From: Membranipora membranacea | Lineage: Eukaryota > Bryozoa > Gymnolaemata > Cheilostomatida > Membraniporidae | DNA length: 60,000 bases | NCBI GenBank assembly: GCA_914767715.1 | Contig: OU612065.1 | Span: 23,004,001-23,064,000, forward strand | Direction: 5' to 3' | Shown here: positions 8,601-22,396 of the stretch, piece by piece | How positions within the stretch are numbered: the stretch's first letter is position 1 | Layout of the letters: every line of letters starts with the position of its first letter | Translations under genes and position numbers: made by a program | The notes under the pieces: model-generated | The model's input: only the letters and a program-made list of their open reading frames with translations | Database searches by the model: none | What the model was told of the DNA's origin: nothing

Positions 8601-11389
8601 CGGCCTTACTCTAAATCCAGAATATTGGAATCATCGGGTTAATAGGGGAGTAATTAAGCTGACTTTAAATTTGCAAAGTTATACCAAGGGTGGGTATCAC
8701 GCTTTTTTTTCGCTCGGATCAAAAAATAGATTTGCTTTTAACTCACCTCATGAGGAGGAGCAACTCCTGCTTATCTCGAATCTGCAAACCGTTTGGCTCT
8801 GTGGCTTTTCATTCTCCGTCAGCGCCCGTTTTAATTAGGGTCACTTTTGCTAAAAAAAAACATGCCATACGCCACCGTTCAAAAATAAAAACTCTGTCGA
8901 ATCTTTATCAAACTCCGACCAGTTCAAGCTCTTATCGGCCTTACTCTAAATCCAGAATATTGGAATCATCGGGTTAATAGGGGGGTAATTAAGCTGACTT
9001 TAAATTTGCAAAATTATACCAAGGGTGGGTATCACGCTTTTTCTTCGCTCGGATCAAAAAATAGATTTGCTTTTAACTCACCTCATGAGGAGGAGCAACT
9101 CCTGCTTATCTCGAATCTGCAAACCGTTTGGCTCTGTGGCTTTTCATTCTCCGTCAGCGCCCGTTTTAATTAGGGTCACTTTTGCTAAAAAAAAACATGC
9201 CATACGCCACCGTTCAAAAATAAAAACTCTGTCGAATCTTTATCAAACTCCGACCAGTTCAAGCTCTTATCGGCCTTACTCTAAATCCAGAATATTGGAA
9301 TCATCGGGTTAATAGGGGGCTAATTAAGCTGACTTTAAATTTGCAAAATTATACCAAGGGTGGGTATCACGCTTTTTTTTCGCTCGGATCAAAAAATAGA
9401 TTTGCTTTTAACTCACCTCATGAGGAGGAGCAACTCCTGCTTATCTCGAATCTGCAAACCGTTTGGCTCTGTGGCTTTTCATTCTCCGTCAGCGCCCGTT
9501 TTAATTAGGGTCACTTTTGCTAAAAAAAAACATGCCATACGCCACCGTTCAAAAATAAAAACTCTGTCGAATCTTTATCAAACTCCGACCAGTTCAAGCT
9601 CTTATCGGCCTTACTCTAAATCCAGAATATTGGAATCATCGGGTTAATAGGGGGGTAATTAAGCTGACTTTAAATTTGCAAAATTATACCAAGGGTGGGT
9701 ATCACGCTTTTTCTTCGCTCGGATCAAAAAATAGATTTGCTTTTAACTCACCTCATGAGGAGGAGCAACTCCTGCTTATCTCGAATCTGCAAACCGTTTG
9801 GCTCTGTGGCTTTTCATTCTCCGTCAGCGCCCGTTTTAATTAGGGTCACTTTTGCTAAAAAAAAACATGCCATACGCCACCGTTCAAAAATAAAAACTCT
9901 GTCGAATCTTTATCAAACTCCGACCAGTTCAAGCTCTTATCGGCCTTACTCTAAATCCAGAATATTGGAATCATCGGGTTAATAGGGGAGTAATTAAGCT
10001 GACTTTAAATTTGCAAAGTTATACCAAGGGTGGGTATCACGCTTTTTTTTCGCTCGGATCAAAAAATAGATTTGCTTCTAACTCACCTCATGAGGAGGAG
10101 CAACTCCTGCTTATCTCGAATCTGCAAACCGTTTGGCTCTGTGGCTTTTCATTCTCCGTCAGCGCCCGTTTTAATTAGGGTCACTTTTGCTAAAAAAAAA
10201 CATGCCATACGCCACCGTTCAAAAATAAAAACTCTGTCGAATCTTTATCAAACTCCGACCAGTTCAAGCTCTTATCGGCCTTACTCTAAATCCAGAATAT
10301 TGGAATCATCGGGTTAATAGGGGGGTAATTAAGCTGACTTTAAATTTGCAAAATTATACCAAGGGTGGGTATCACGCTTTTTTTTCGCTCGGATCAAAAA
10401 ATAGATTTGCTTTTAACTCACCTCATGAGGAGGAGCAACTCCTGCTTATCTCGAATCTGCAAACCGTTTGGCTCTGTGGCTTTTCATTCTCCGTCAGCGC
10501 CCGTTTTAATTAGGGTCACTTTTGCTAAAAAAAAACATGCCATACGCCACCGTTCAAAAATAAAAACTCTGTCGAATCTTTATCAAACTCCGACCAGTTC
10601 AAGCTCTTATCGGCCTTACTCTAAATCCAGAATATTGGAATCATCGGGTTAATAGGGGGGTAATTAAGCTGACTTTAAATTTGCAAAATTATACCAAGGG
10701 TGGGTATCACGCTTTTTTTTCGCTCGGATCAAAAAATAGATTTGCTTTTAACTCACCTCATGAGGAGGAGCAACTCCTGCTTATCTCGAATCTGCAAACC
10801 GTTTGGCTCTGTGGCTTTTCATTCTCCGTCAGCGCCCGTTTTAATTAGGGTCACTTTTGCTAAAAAAAAACATGCCATACGCCACCGTTCAAAAATAAAA
10901 ACTCTGTCGAATCTTTATCAAACTCCGACCAGTTCAAGCTCTTATCGGCCTTACTCTAAGTCCAGAATATTGGAATCATAGGGTTAATAGGGGGGGTGAT
11001 TAAGCTGACTTTAAATTTGCAAAATTATACCAAGGGTGGGTATCACGCTTTTTTTTCGCTCGGATCAAAAAATAGATTTGCTTTTAACTCACATCATGAG
11101 GAGGAGCAACTCCTGCTTATCTCGAATCTGCAAACCGTTTGGCTCTGTGGCTTTTCATTCTCCGTCAGCGCCCGTTTTAATTAGGGTCACTTTTGCAAAA
11201 AAAAAACATGCCATACGCCACCGTTCAAAAATAAAAACTCTGTCGAATCTTTATCAAACTCCGACCAGTTCAAGCTCTTATCGGCCTTACTCTAAATCCA
11301 GAATACTGGAATCATCGGGTTAATAGGGGGGGTAATTAAGCTGACTTTAAATTTGCAAAATTATACCAAGGGTGGGTATCACGCTTTTT
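5700..11389 (+). repeat. 17-monomer higher-order block, copy 2
   Basis: Direct tandem neighbour of copy 1 with the same monomer order. Private changes include CATAGGG at 10980 (a stop in the recurrent frame), GGTGATT at 10998, GCAAAA in place of GCTAAA at 11197 and ATACTGG near 11306. Similarity ends where copy 1 continues into an N monomer (5673) but this copy continues into a P monomer (11372). That places the breakpoint between about 5600 and 5695 in copy-1 coordinates. Confidence 0.92.
7350..7684 (+). repeat. Exemplar monomer, subtype P (T25C)
   Basis: CGCTCGG becomes CGCCCGG. Twenty complete P monomers were counted. Seventeen follow an I or N monomer, and fifteen are followed by a K monomer, so I-P-K is the commonest ordered triplet in the array. 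P usually begins right after a seven-G tail. Confidence 0.9.
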
Positions 11390-14300
11390 TTTCGCCCGGA
11401 TCAAAAAATAGATTTGCTTTTAACTCACCTCATGAGGAGGAGCAACTCCTGCTTATCTCGAATCTGCAAACCGTTTGGCTCTGTGGCTTTTCATTCTCCG
11501 TCAGCGCCCGTTTTAATTAGGGTCACTTTTGCTAAAAAAAAACATGCCATACGCCACCGTTCAAAAATAAAAACTCTGTCGAATCTTTATCAAACTCCGA
11601 CCAGTTCAAGCTCTTATCGGCCTTACTCTAAATCCAGAATATTGGAATCATCGGGTTAATAGGGGGGTAATTAAGCTGACTTTAAATTTGCAAAATTATA
11701 CCAAGGGTGGGTATCACGCTTTTTCTTCGCTCGGATCAAAAAATAGATTTGCTTTTGACTCACCTCATGAGGAGGAGCAACTCCTGCTTATCTCGAATCT
11801 GCAAACCGTTTGGCTCTGTGGCTTTTCATTCTCCGTCAGCGCCCGTTTTAATAAGGGTCACTTTTGCTAAAAAAAAACATGCCATACGCCACCGTTCAAA
11901 AATAAAAACTCTGTCGAATCTTTATCAAACTCCAACCAGTTCAAGCTCTTATCGGCCTTACTCTAAATCCAGAATATTGGAATCATCGGGTTAATAGGGG
12001 GGTAATTAGGCTGACTTTAAATTTGCAAAATTATACCAAGGGTGGGTATCACGCTTTTTTTTCGCTCGGATCAAAAAATAGATTTGCTTTTAACTCACCT
12101 CATGAGGAGGAGCAACTCCTGCTTATCTCGAATCTGCAAACCGTTTGGCTCTGTGGCTTTTCATTCTCCGTCAGCGCCCGTTTTAATTAGGGTCACTTTT
12201 GCTAAAAAAAAACATGCCATACGCCACCGTTCAAAAATAAAAACTCTGTCGAATCTTTATCAAACTCCGACCAGTTCAAGCTCTTATCGGCCTTACTCTA
12301 AATCCAGAATATTGGAATCATCGGGTTAATAGGGGGGTAATTAAGCTGACTTTAAATTTGCAAAATTATACCAAGGGTGGGTATCACGCTTTTTTTTCGC
12401 TCGGATCAAAAAATAGATTTGCTTTTAACTCACCTCATGAGGAGGAGCAACTCCTGCTTATCTCGAATCTGCAAACCGTTTGGCTCTGTGGCTTTTCATT
12501 CTCCGTCAGCGCCCGTTTTAATTAGGGTCACTTTTGCTAAAAAAAAACATGCCATACGCCACCGTTCAAAAATAAAAACTCTGTCGAATCTTTATCAAAC
12601 TCCGACCAGTTCAAGCTCTTATCGGCCTTACTCTAAATCCAGAATATTGGAATCATCGGGTTAATAGGGGGGTAATTAAGCTGACTTTAAATTTGCAAAA
12701 TTATACCAAGGGTGGGAATCACGCTTTTTCTTCGCTCGGATGAAAAAAATAGATTTGCTTTTAACTCACCTCATGAGGAGGAGCAACTCCTGCTTATCTC
12801 GAATCTGCAAACCGTTTGGCTCTGTGGCTTTTCATTCTCCGTCAGCGCCCGTTTTAATTAGGGTCACTTTTGCTAAAAAAAAACATGCCATACGCCACCG
12901 TTCAAAAATAAAAACTCTGTCGAATCTTTATCAAACTCCGACCAGTTCAAGCTCTTATCGGCCTCACTCTAAATCCAGAATATTGGAATCATCGGGTTAA
13001 TAGGGGAGTAATTAAGCTGACTTTAAATTTGCAAAGTTATACCAAGGGTGGGTATCACGCTTTTTTTTCGCTCGGATCAAAAAATAGATTTGCTTCTAAC
13101 TCACCTCATGAGGAGGAGCAACTCCTGCTTATCTCGAATCTGCAAACCGTTTGGCTCTGTGGCTTTTCATTCTCCGTCAGCGCCCGTTTTAATTAGGGTC
13201 ACTTTTGCTAAAAAAAAACATGCCATACGCCACCGTTCAAAAATAAAAACTCTGTCGAATCTTTATCAAACTCCGACCAGTTCAAGCTCTTATCGGCCTT
13301 ACTCTAAATCCAGAATATTGGAATCATCGGGTTAATAGGGGGGTAATTAAGCTGACTTTAAATTTGCAAAATTATACCAATGGTGGGTATCACGCTTTTT
13401 TTTCGCTCGGATCAAAAAATAGATTTGCTTCTAACTCACCTCATGAGGAGGAGCAACTCCTGCTTATCTCGAATCTGCAAACCGTTTGGCTCTGTGGCTT
13501 TTCATTCTCCGTCAGCGCCCGTTTTAATTAGGGTCACTTTTGCTAAAAAAAAACATGCCATACGCCACCGTTCAAAAATAAAAACTCTGTCGAATCTTTA
13601 TCAAACTCCGACCAGTTCAAGCTCTTATCGGCCTTACTCTAAATCCAGAATATTGGAATCATCGGGTTAATAGGGGGGTAATTAAGCTGACTTTAAATTT
13701 GCAAAATTATACCAAGGGTGGGTATCACGCTTTTTTTTCGCTCGGATCAAAAAATAGATTTGCTTTTAACTCACCTCATGAGGAGGAGCAACTCCTGCTT
13801 ATCTCGAATCTGCAAACCGTTTGGCTCTGTGGCTTTTCATTCTCCGTCAGCGCCCGTTTTAATTAGGGTCACTTTTGCTAAAAAAAAACATGCCATACGC
13901 CACCGTTCAAAAATAAAAACTCTGTCGAATCTTTATCAAACTCCGACCAGTTCAAGCTCTTATCGGCCTTACTCTAAATCCAGAATATTGGAATCATCGG
14001 GTTAATAGGGGGGTAATTAAGCTGACTTTAAATTTGCAAAATTATACCAAGGGTGGGTATCACGCTTTTTTTTCGCTCGGATCAAAAAATAGATTTGCTT
14101 TTAACTCACATCATGAGGAGGAGCAACTCCTGCTTATCTCGAATCTGCAAACCGTTTGGCTCTGTGGCTTTTCATTCTCCGTCAGCGCCCGTTTTAATTA
14201 GGGTCACTTTTGCTAAAAAAAAACATGCCATACGCCACCGTTCAAAAATAAAAACTTTGTCGAATCTTTATCAAACTCCGACCAGTTCAAGCTCTTATCG

Positions 14301-17300
14301 GCCTTACTCTAAATCCAGAATATTGGAATCATCGGGTTAATAGGGGGGGTAATTAAGCTGACTTTAAATTTGCAAAATTATACCAAGGGTGGGTATCACG
14401 CTTTTTTTTCGCCCGGATCAAAAAATAGATTTGCTTTTAACTCACCTCATGAGGAGGAGCAACTCCTGCTTATCTCGAATCTGCAAACCGTTTGGCTCTG
14501 TGGCTTTTCATTCTCCGTCAGCGCCCGTTTTAATTAGGGTCACTTTTGCTAAAAAAAAACATGCCATACGCCACCGTTCAAAAATAAAAACTCTGTCGAA
14601 TCTTTATCAAACTCCGACCAGTTCAAGCTCTTATCGGCCTTACTCTAAATCCAGAATATTGGAATCATCGGGTTAATAGGGGGGTAATTAAGCTGACTTT
14701 AAATTTGCAAAATTATACCAAGGGTGGGTATCACGCTTTTTCTTCGCTCGGATCAAAAAATAGATTTGCTTTTAACTCACCTCATGAGGAGGAGCAACTC
14801 CTGCTTATCTCGAATCTGCAAACCGTTTGGCTCTGTGGCTTTTCATTCTCCGTCAGCGCCCGTTTTAATAAGGGTCACTTTTGCTAAAAAAAAACATGCC
14901 ATACGCCACCGTTCAAAAATAAAAACTCTGTCGAATCTTTATCAAACTCCGACCAGTTCAAGCTCTTATCGGCCTTACTCTAAATCCAGAATATTGGAAT
15001 CATCGGGTTAATAGGGGGGTAATTAAGCTGACTTTAAATTTGCAAAATTATACCAAGGGTGGGTATCACGCTTTTTTTTCGCTCGGATCAAAAAATAGAT
15101 TTGCTTTTAACTCACCTCATGAGGAGGAGCAACTCCTGCTTATCTCGAATCTGCAAACCGTTTGGCTCTGTGGCTTTTCATTCTCCGTCAGCGCCCGTTT
15201 TAATTAGGGTCACTTTTGCTAAAAAAAAACATGCCATACGCCACCGTTCAAAAATAAAAACTCTGTCGAATCTTTATCAAACTCCGACCAGTTCAAGCTC
15301 TTATCGGCCTTACTCTAAATCCAGAATATTGGAATCATCGGGTTAATAGGGGAGTAATTAAGCTGACTTTAAATTTGCAAAGTTATACCAAGGGTGGGTA
15401 TCACGCTTTTTTTTCGCTCGGATCAAAAAATAGATTTGCTTCTAACTCACCTCATGAGGAGGAGCAACTCCTGCTTATCTCGAATCTGCAAACCGTTTGG
15501 CTCTGTGGCTTTTCATTCTCCGTCAGCGCCCGTTTTAATTAGGGTCACTTTTGCTAAAAAAAAACATGCCATACGCCACCGTTCAAAAATAAAAACTCTG
15601 TCGAATCTTTATCAAACTCCGACCAGTTCAAGCTCTTATCGGCCTTACTCTAATTCCAGAATATTGGAATCATCGGGTTAATAGGGGGGTAATTAAGCTG
15701 ACTTTAAATTTGCAAAATTATACCAAGGGTGGGTATCACGCTTTTTCTTCGCTCGGATCAAAAAATAGATTTGCTTTTAACTCACCTCATGAGGAGGAGC
15801 AACTCCTGCTTATCTCGAATCTGCAAACCGTTTGGCTCTGTGGCTTTTCATTCTCCGTCAGCGCCCGTTTTAATAAGGGTCACTTTTGCTAAAAAAAAAC
15901 ATGCCATACGCCACCGTTCAAAAATAAAAACTCTGTCGAATCTTTATCAAACTCCGACCAGTTCAAGCTCTTATCGGCCTTACTCTAAATCCAGAATATT
16001 GGAATCATCGGGTTAATAGGGGGGTAATTAAGCTGACTTTAAATTTGCAAAATTATACCAAGGGTGGGTATCACGCTTTTTTTTCGCTCGGATCAAAAAA
16101 TAGATTTGCTTTTAACTCACCTCATGAGGAGGAGCAACTCCTGCTTATCTCGAATCTGCAAACCGTTTGGCTCTGTGGCTTTTCATTCTCCGTCACCGCC
16201 CGTTTTAATTAGGGTCACTTTTGCTAAAAAAAAACATGCCATACGCCACCGTTCAAAAATAAAAACTCTGTCGAATCTTTATCAAACTCCGACCAGTTCA
16301 AGCTCTTATCGGCCTTACTCTAAATCCAGAATATTGGAATCATCGGGTTAATAGGGGGGTAATTAAGCTGACTTTAAATTTGCAAAATTATACCAAGGGT
16401 GGGTATCACGCTTTTTCTTCGCTCGGATCAAAAAATAGATTTGCTTTTAACTCACCTCACGAGGAGGAGCAACTCCTGCTTATCTCGAATCTGCAAACCG
16501 TTTGGCTCTGTGGCTTTTCATTCTCCGTCAGCGCCCGTTTTAATTAGGGTCACTTTTGCTAAAAAAAAACATGCCATACGCCACCGTTCAAAAATAAAAA
16601 CTCTGTCGAATCTTTATCAAACTCCGACCAGTTCAAGCTCTTATCGGCCTTACTCTAAATCCAGAATATTGGAATCATCGGGTTAATAGGGGGGTAATTA
16701 AGCTGACTTTAAATTTGCAAAATTATACCAAGGGTGGGTATCACGCTTTTTTTTCGCTCGGATCAAAAAATAGATTTGCTTTTAACTCACCTCATGAGGA
16801 GGAGCAACTCCTGCTTATCTCGAATCTGCAAACCGTTTGGCTCTGTGGCTTTTCATTCTCCGTCAGCGCCCGTTTTAATTAGGGTCACTTTTGCTAAAAA
16901 AAAACATGCCATACGCCACCGTTCAAAAATAAAAACTCTGTCGAATCTTTATCAAACTCCGACCAGTTCAAGCTCTTATCGGCCTTATTCTAAATCCAGA
17001 ATATTGGAATCATCGGGTTAATAGGGGGGTAATTAAGCTGACTTTAAATTTGCAAAATTACACCAAGGGTGGGTATCACGCTTTTTCTTCGCTCGGATCA
17101 AAAAATAGATTTGCTTTTAACTCACCTCATGAGGAGGAGCAACTCCTGCTTATCTCGAATCTGCAAACCGTTTGGCTCTGTGGCTTTTCATTCTCCGTCA
17201 GCGCCCGTTTTAATTAGGGTCACTTTTGCTAAAAAAAAACATGCCATACGCCACCGTTCAAAAATAAAAACTCTGTCGAATCTTTATCAAACTCCGACCA

Positions 17301-18040
17301 GTTCAAGCTCTTATCGGCCTTACTCTAAATCCAGAATATTGGAATCATCGGGTTAATAGGGGGGTAATTAAGCTGACTTTAAATTTGCAAAATTATACCA
17401 AGGGTGGGTATCACGCTTTTTTTTCGCTCGGATCAAAAAATAGATTTGCTTTTAACTCACATCATGAGGAGGAGCAACTCCTGCTTATCTCGAATCTGCA
17501 AACCGTTTGGCTCTGTGGCTTTTCATTCTCCGTCAGCGCCCGTATTAATTAGGGTCACTTTTGCTAAAAAAAAACATGCCATACGCCACCGTTCAAAAAT
17601 AAAAACTCTGTCGAATCTTTATCAAACTCCGACCAGTTCAAGCTCTTATCGGCCTTACTCTAAATCCAGAATATTGGAATCATCGGGTTAATAGGGGGGG
17701 TAATTAAGCTGACTTTAAATTTGCAAAATTATACCAAGGGTGGGTATCACGCTTTTTTTTTCGCCCGGATCAAAAAATAGATTTGCTTTTAACTCACCTC
17801 ATGAGGAGGAGCAACTCCTGCTTATCTCGAATCTGCAAACCGTTTGGCTCTGTGGCTTTTCATTCTCCGTCAGCGCCCGTTTTAATTAGGGTCACTTTTG
17901 CTAAAAAAAAACATGCCATACGCCACCGTTCAAAAATAAAAACTCTGTCGAATCTTTATCAAACTCCGACCAGTTCAAGCTCTTATCGGCCTTACTCTAA
18001 ATCCAGAATATTGGAATCATCGGGTTAATAGGGGGGTAAT
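11372..18040 (+). repeat. Left-domain stretch, 20 monomers, irregular order
   Basis: The order is P-K-B-B-L-C-C-B-I-P, then K-B-C-K-B-L-B-L-I-P. It uses the left-domain subtypes but is not a long copy of any other segment. Oddities: the monomer near 12712 has GGGAATC in place of GGGTATC and GATGAAAAAAA in place of GATCAAAAAA. ACCAATGG replaces ACCAAGGG at 13381. CACGAGG replaces CATGAGG at 16460, breaking the palindrome. CCGTCACC replaces CCGTCAGC at 16195. CGTATTAATT occurs at 17544. The T-run is nine long at 17753-17761. Confidence 0.85.
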
Positions 18041-21000
18041 TAAGCTGACTTTAAGTTTGCAAAATTATACCAAGGGTGGGTATCACGCTTTTTTTTCGCT
18101 CGGATCAAAAAATAGATTTGCTTTTAACTCACCTCATGAGGAGGAGCAACTCCTGCTTATCTCGAATCTGCAAACCGTTTGGCTCTGTGGCTTTTCATTC
18201 TCCGTCAGCGCCCGTTTTAATTAGGGTCACTTTTGCTAAAAAAAAACATGCCATACGCCACCGTTCAAAAATAAAAACTCTGTCGAATCTTTATCAAACT
18301 CCGACCAGTTCAAGCTCTGATCGGCCTTACTCTAAATCCAGAATATTGGAATCATCGGGTTAATAGGGGAGTAATTAAGCTGACTTTAAATTTGCAAAGT
18401 TATACCAAGGGTGGGTATCACGCTTTTTTTTCGCTCGGATCAAAAAATAGATTTGCTTTTAACTCACATCATGAGGAGGAGCAACTCCTGCTTATCTCGA
18501 ATCTGCAAACCGTTTGGCTCTGTGGCTTTTCATTCTCCGTCAGCGCCCGTTTTAATTAGGGTCACTTTTGCTAAAAAAAAACATGCCATACGCCACCGTT
18601 CAAAAATAAAAACTCTGTCGAATCTTTATCAAACTCCGACCAGTTCAAGCTCTTATCGGCCTTACTCTAAATCCAGAATATTGGAATCATCGGGTTAATA
18701 GGGGGGGTAATTAAGCTGACTTTAAATTTGCAAAATTATACCAAGGGTGGGTATCACGCTTTTTTTTCGCCCGGATCAAAAAATAGATTTGCTTTTAACT
18801 CACCTCATGAGGAGGAGCAACTCCTGCTTATCTCGAATCTGCAAACCGTTTGGCTCTGTGGCTTTTCATTCTCCGTCAGCGCCCGTTTTAATTAGGGTCA
18901 CTTTTGCTAAAAAAAAACATGCCATACGCCACCGTTCAAAATTAAAAACTCTGTCGAATCTTTCTCAAACTCCGACCAGTTCAAGCTCTTATCGGCCTTA
19001 CTCTAAATCCAGAATATTGGAATCATCGGGTTAATAGGGGGGTAATTAAGCTGACTTTAAATTTGCAAAATTATACCAAGGGTGGGTATCACGCTTTTTC
19101 TTCGCTCGGATCAAAAAATAGATTTGCTTTTAACTCACCTCATGAGGAGGAGCAACTCCTGCTTATCTCGAATCTGCAAACCGTTTGGCTCTGTGGCTTT
19201 TCATTCTCCGTCAGCGCCCGTTTTAATAAGGGTCACTTTTGCTAAAAAAAACATGCCATACGCCACCGTTCAAAAATAAAAACTCTGTCGAATCTTTATC
19301 AAACTCCGACCAGTTCAAGCTCTTATCGGCCTTACTCTAAATCCAGAATATTGGAATCATCGGGTTAATAGGGGGGTAATTAAGCTGACTTTAAATTTGC
19401 AAAATTATACCAAGGGTGGGTATCACGCTTTTTTTTCGCTCGGATCAAAAAATAGATTTGATTTTAACTCACCTCATGAGGAGGAGCAACTCCTGCTTAT
19501 CTCGAATCTGCAAACCGTTTGGCTCTGTGGCTCTTCATTCTCCGTCAGCGCCCGTTTTAATTAGGGTCACTTTTGCTAAAAAAAAACATGCCATACGCCA
19601 CCGTTCAAAAATAAAAACTCTGTCGAATCTTTATCAAACTCCGACCAGTTCAAGCTCTTATCGGCCTTACTCTAAGTCCAGAATATTGGAATCATCGGGT
19701 TAATAGGGGGGGTAATTAAGCTGACTTTAAATTTGCAAAGTTATACCAAGGGTGGGTATCACGCTTTTTTTTCGCTCGGATCAAAAAATAGATTTGCTTT
19801 TAACTCACATCATGAGGAGGAGCAACTCCTGCTTATCTCGAATCTGCAAACCGTTTGGCTCTGTGGCTTTTCATTCTCCGTCAGCGCCCGTTTTAATTAG
19901 GGTCACTTTTGCTAAAAAAAAACATGCCATACGCCACCGTTCAAAAATAAAAACTCTGTCGAATCTTTATCAAACTCCGACCAGTTCAAGCTCTTATCGG
20001 CCTTACTCTAAATCCAGAATATTGGAATCATCGGGTTAATAGGGGGGTAATTAAGCTGACTTTAAATTTGCAAAATTATACCAAGGGTGGGTATCACGCA
20101 TTTTTTTCGCTCGGATCAAAAAATAGATTTGCTTTTAACTCACCTCATGAGGAGGAGCAACTCCTGCTTATCTCGAATCTGCAAACCGTTTGGCTCTGTG
20201 GCTTTTCATTCTCCGTCAGCGCCCGTTTTAATTAGGGTCACTTTTGCTAAAAAAAAACATGCCATACGCCACCGTTCAAAAATAAAAACTCTGTCGAATC
20301 TTTATCAAACTCCGACCAGTTCAAGCTCTTATCGGCCTTACTCTAAATCCAGAATATTGGAATCATCGGGTTAATAGGGGAGTAATTAAGCTGACTTTAA
20401 ATTTGCAAAGTTATACCAAGGGTGGGTATCACGCTTTTTTTTCGCTCGGATCAAAAAATAGATTTGCTTTTAACTCACCTCATGAGGAGGAGCAACTCCC
20501 GCTTATCTCGAATCTGCAAACCGTTTGGCTCTGTGGCTTTTCATTCTCCGTCAGCGCCCGTTTTAATTAGGGTCACTTTTGCTAAAAAAAAACATGCCAT
20601 ACGCCACCGTTCAAAAATAAAAACTCTGTCGAATCTTTATCAAACTCCGACCAGTTCAAGCTCTTATCGGCCTTACTCTAAATCCAGAATATTGGAATCA
20701 TCGGGTTAATAGGGGGGTAATTAAGCTGACTTTAAATTTGCAAAATTATACCAAGGGTGGGTATCACGCTTTTTCTTCGCTCGGATCAAAAAATAGATTT
20801 GCTTTTAACTCACCTCATGAGGAGGAGCAACTCCTGCTTATCTCGAATCTGCAAACCGTTTGGCTCTGTGGCTTTTCATTCTCCGTCAGCGCCCGTTTTA
20901 ATTAGGGTCACTTTTGCTAAAAAAAAACATGCCATACGCCACCGTTCAAAAATAAAAACTCTGTCGAATCTTTATCAAACTCCGACCAGTTCAAGCTCTT

Positions 21001-21044
21001 ATCGGCCTTACTCTAAATCCAGAATATTGGAATCATCGGGTTAA
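18041..21044 (+). repeat. 13-monomer-shift duplication, copy 1
   Basis: Order B-I-P-K-V-I-B-R-L, matching about 22397-25399 at offset 4356 (4355 after the deletion at 24297). Shared rare markers are TAAGTTTGC (G at 18055 and 22411), the linked pair TTCAAAATTAAAA and CTTTCTC in the P monomer (18964 and 23320), and the A8 run in the K monomer. Private here: GCATTTTTTT at 20100 and CTCTGATCGG at 18319. Confidence 0.9.
20422..20756 (+). repeat. Exemplar monomer, subtype R (T79C), first in window
   Basis: CTCCTGCTT becomes CTCCCGCTT, removing the outer pair of the AGGAG/CTCCT dyad and creating a new CpG. Thirteen complete R monomers were counted, none left of 20422. R usually follows B across a GGGGAG plus G324 tail and is followed by L or I. 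Confidence 0.9.
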
Positions 21045-22396
21045 TAGGGGGGTAATTAAGCTGACTTTAAATTTGCAAAATTATACCAAGGGTGGGTATC
21101 ACGCTTTTTTTTCGCTCGGATCAAAAAATAGATTTGCTTTTAACTCACCTCATGAGGAGGAGCAACTCCTGCTTATCTCGAATCTGCAAACCGTTTGGCT
21201 CTGTGGCTTTTCATTCTCCGTCAGCGCCCGTTTTAATTAGGGTCACTTTTGCTAAAAAAAAACATGCCATACGCCACCGTTCAAAAATAAAAACTCTGTC
21301 GAATCTTTATCAAACTCCGACCAGTTCAAGCTCTTATCGGCCTTACTCTAAATCCAGAATATTGGAATCATCGGGTTAATAGGGGAGTAATTAAGCTGAC
21401 TTTAAATTTGCAAAGTTATACCAAGGGTGGGTATCACGCTTTTTTTTCGCTCGGATCAAAAAATAGATTTGCTTTTAACTCACCTCATGAGGAGGAGCAA
21501 CTCCCGCTTATCTCGAATCTGCAAACCGTTTGGCTCTGTGGCTTTTCATTCTCCGTCAGCGCCCGTTTTAATTAGGGTCACTTTTGCTAAAAAAAAACAT
21601 GCCATACGCCACCGTTCAAAAATAAAAACTCTGTCGAATCTTTATCAAACTCCGACCAGTTCAAGCTCTTATCGGCCTTACTCTAAATCCAGAATATTGG
21701 AATCATCGGGTTAATAGGGGGGTAATTAAGCTGACTTTAAATTTGCAAAATTATACCAAGGGTGGGTATCACGCTTTTTCTTCGCTCGGATCAAAAAATA
21801 GATTTGCTTTTAACTCACCTCATGAGGAGGAGCAACTCCTGCTTATCTCGAATCTGCAAACCGTTTGGCTCTGTGGCTTTTCATTCTCCGTCAGCGCCCG
21901 TTTTAATTAGGGTCACTTTTGCTAAAAAAAAACATGCCATACGCCACCGTTCAAAAATAAAAACTCTGTCGAATCTTTATCAAACTCCGACCAGTTCAAG
22001 CTCTTATCGGCCTTACTCTAAATCCAGAATATTGGAATCATCGGGTTAATAGGGGAGTAATTAAGCTGACTTTAAATTTGCAAAGTTATACCAAGGGTTG
22101 GTATCACGCTTTTTTTTCGCTCGGATCAAAAAATAGATTTGCTTCTAACTCACCTCATGAGGAGGAGCAACTCCTGCTTATCTCGAATCTGCAAACCGTT
22201 TGGCTCTGTGGCTTTTCATTCTCCGTCAGCGCCCGTTTTAATTAGGGTCACTTTTGCTAAAAAAAAACATGCCATACGCCACCGTTCAAAAATAAAAACT
22301 CTGTCGAATCTTTATCAAACTCCGACCAGTTCAAGCTCTTATCGGCCTTACTCTAAATCCAGAATATTGGAATCATCGGGTTAATAGGGGGGTAAT
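21045..22396 (+). repeat. Linker between the 13-monomer-shift copies (B-R-L-C)
   Basis: The R-L pair at 21427-22096 looks like a copy of 20422-21091 at offset 1005 (three monomers), a short local duplication. The C monomer near 22097 has GGGTTGG in place of GGGTGGG at its start. Confidence 0.8.
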
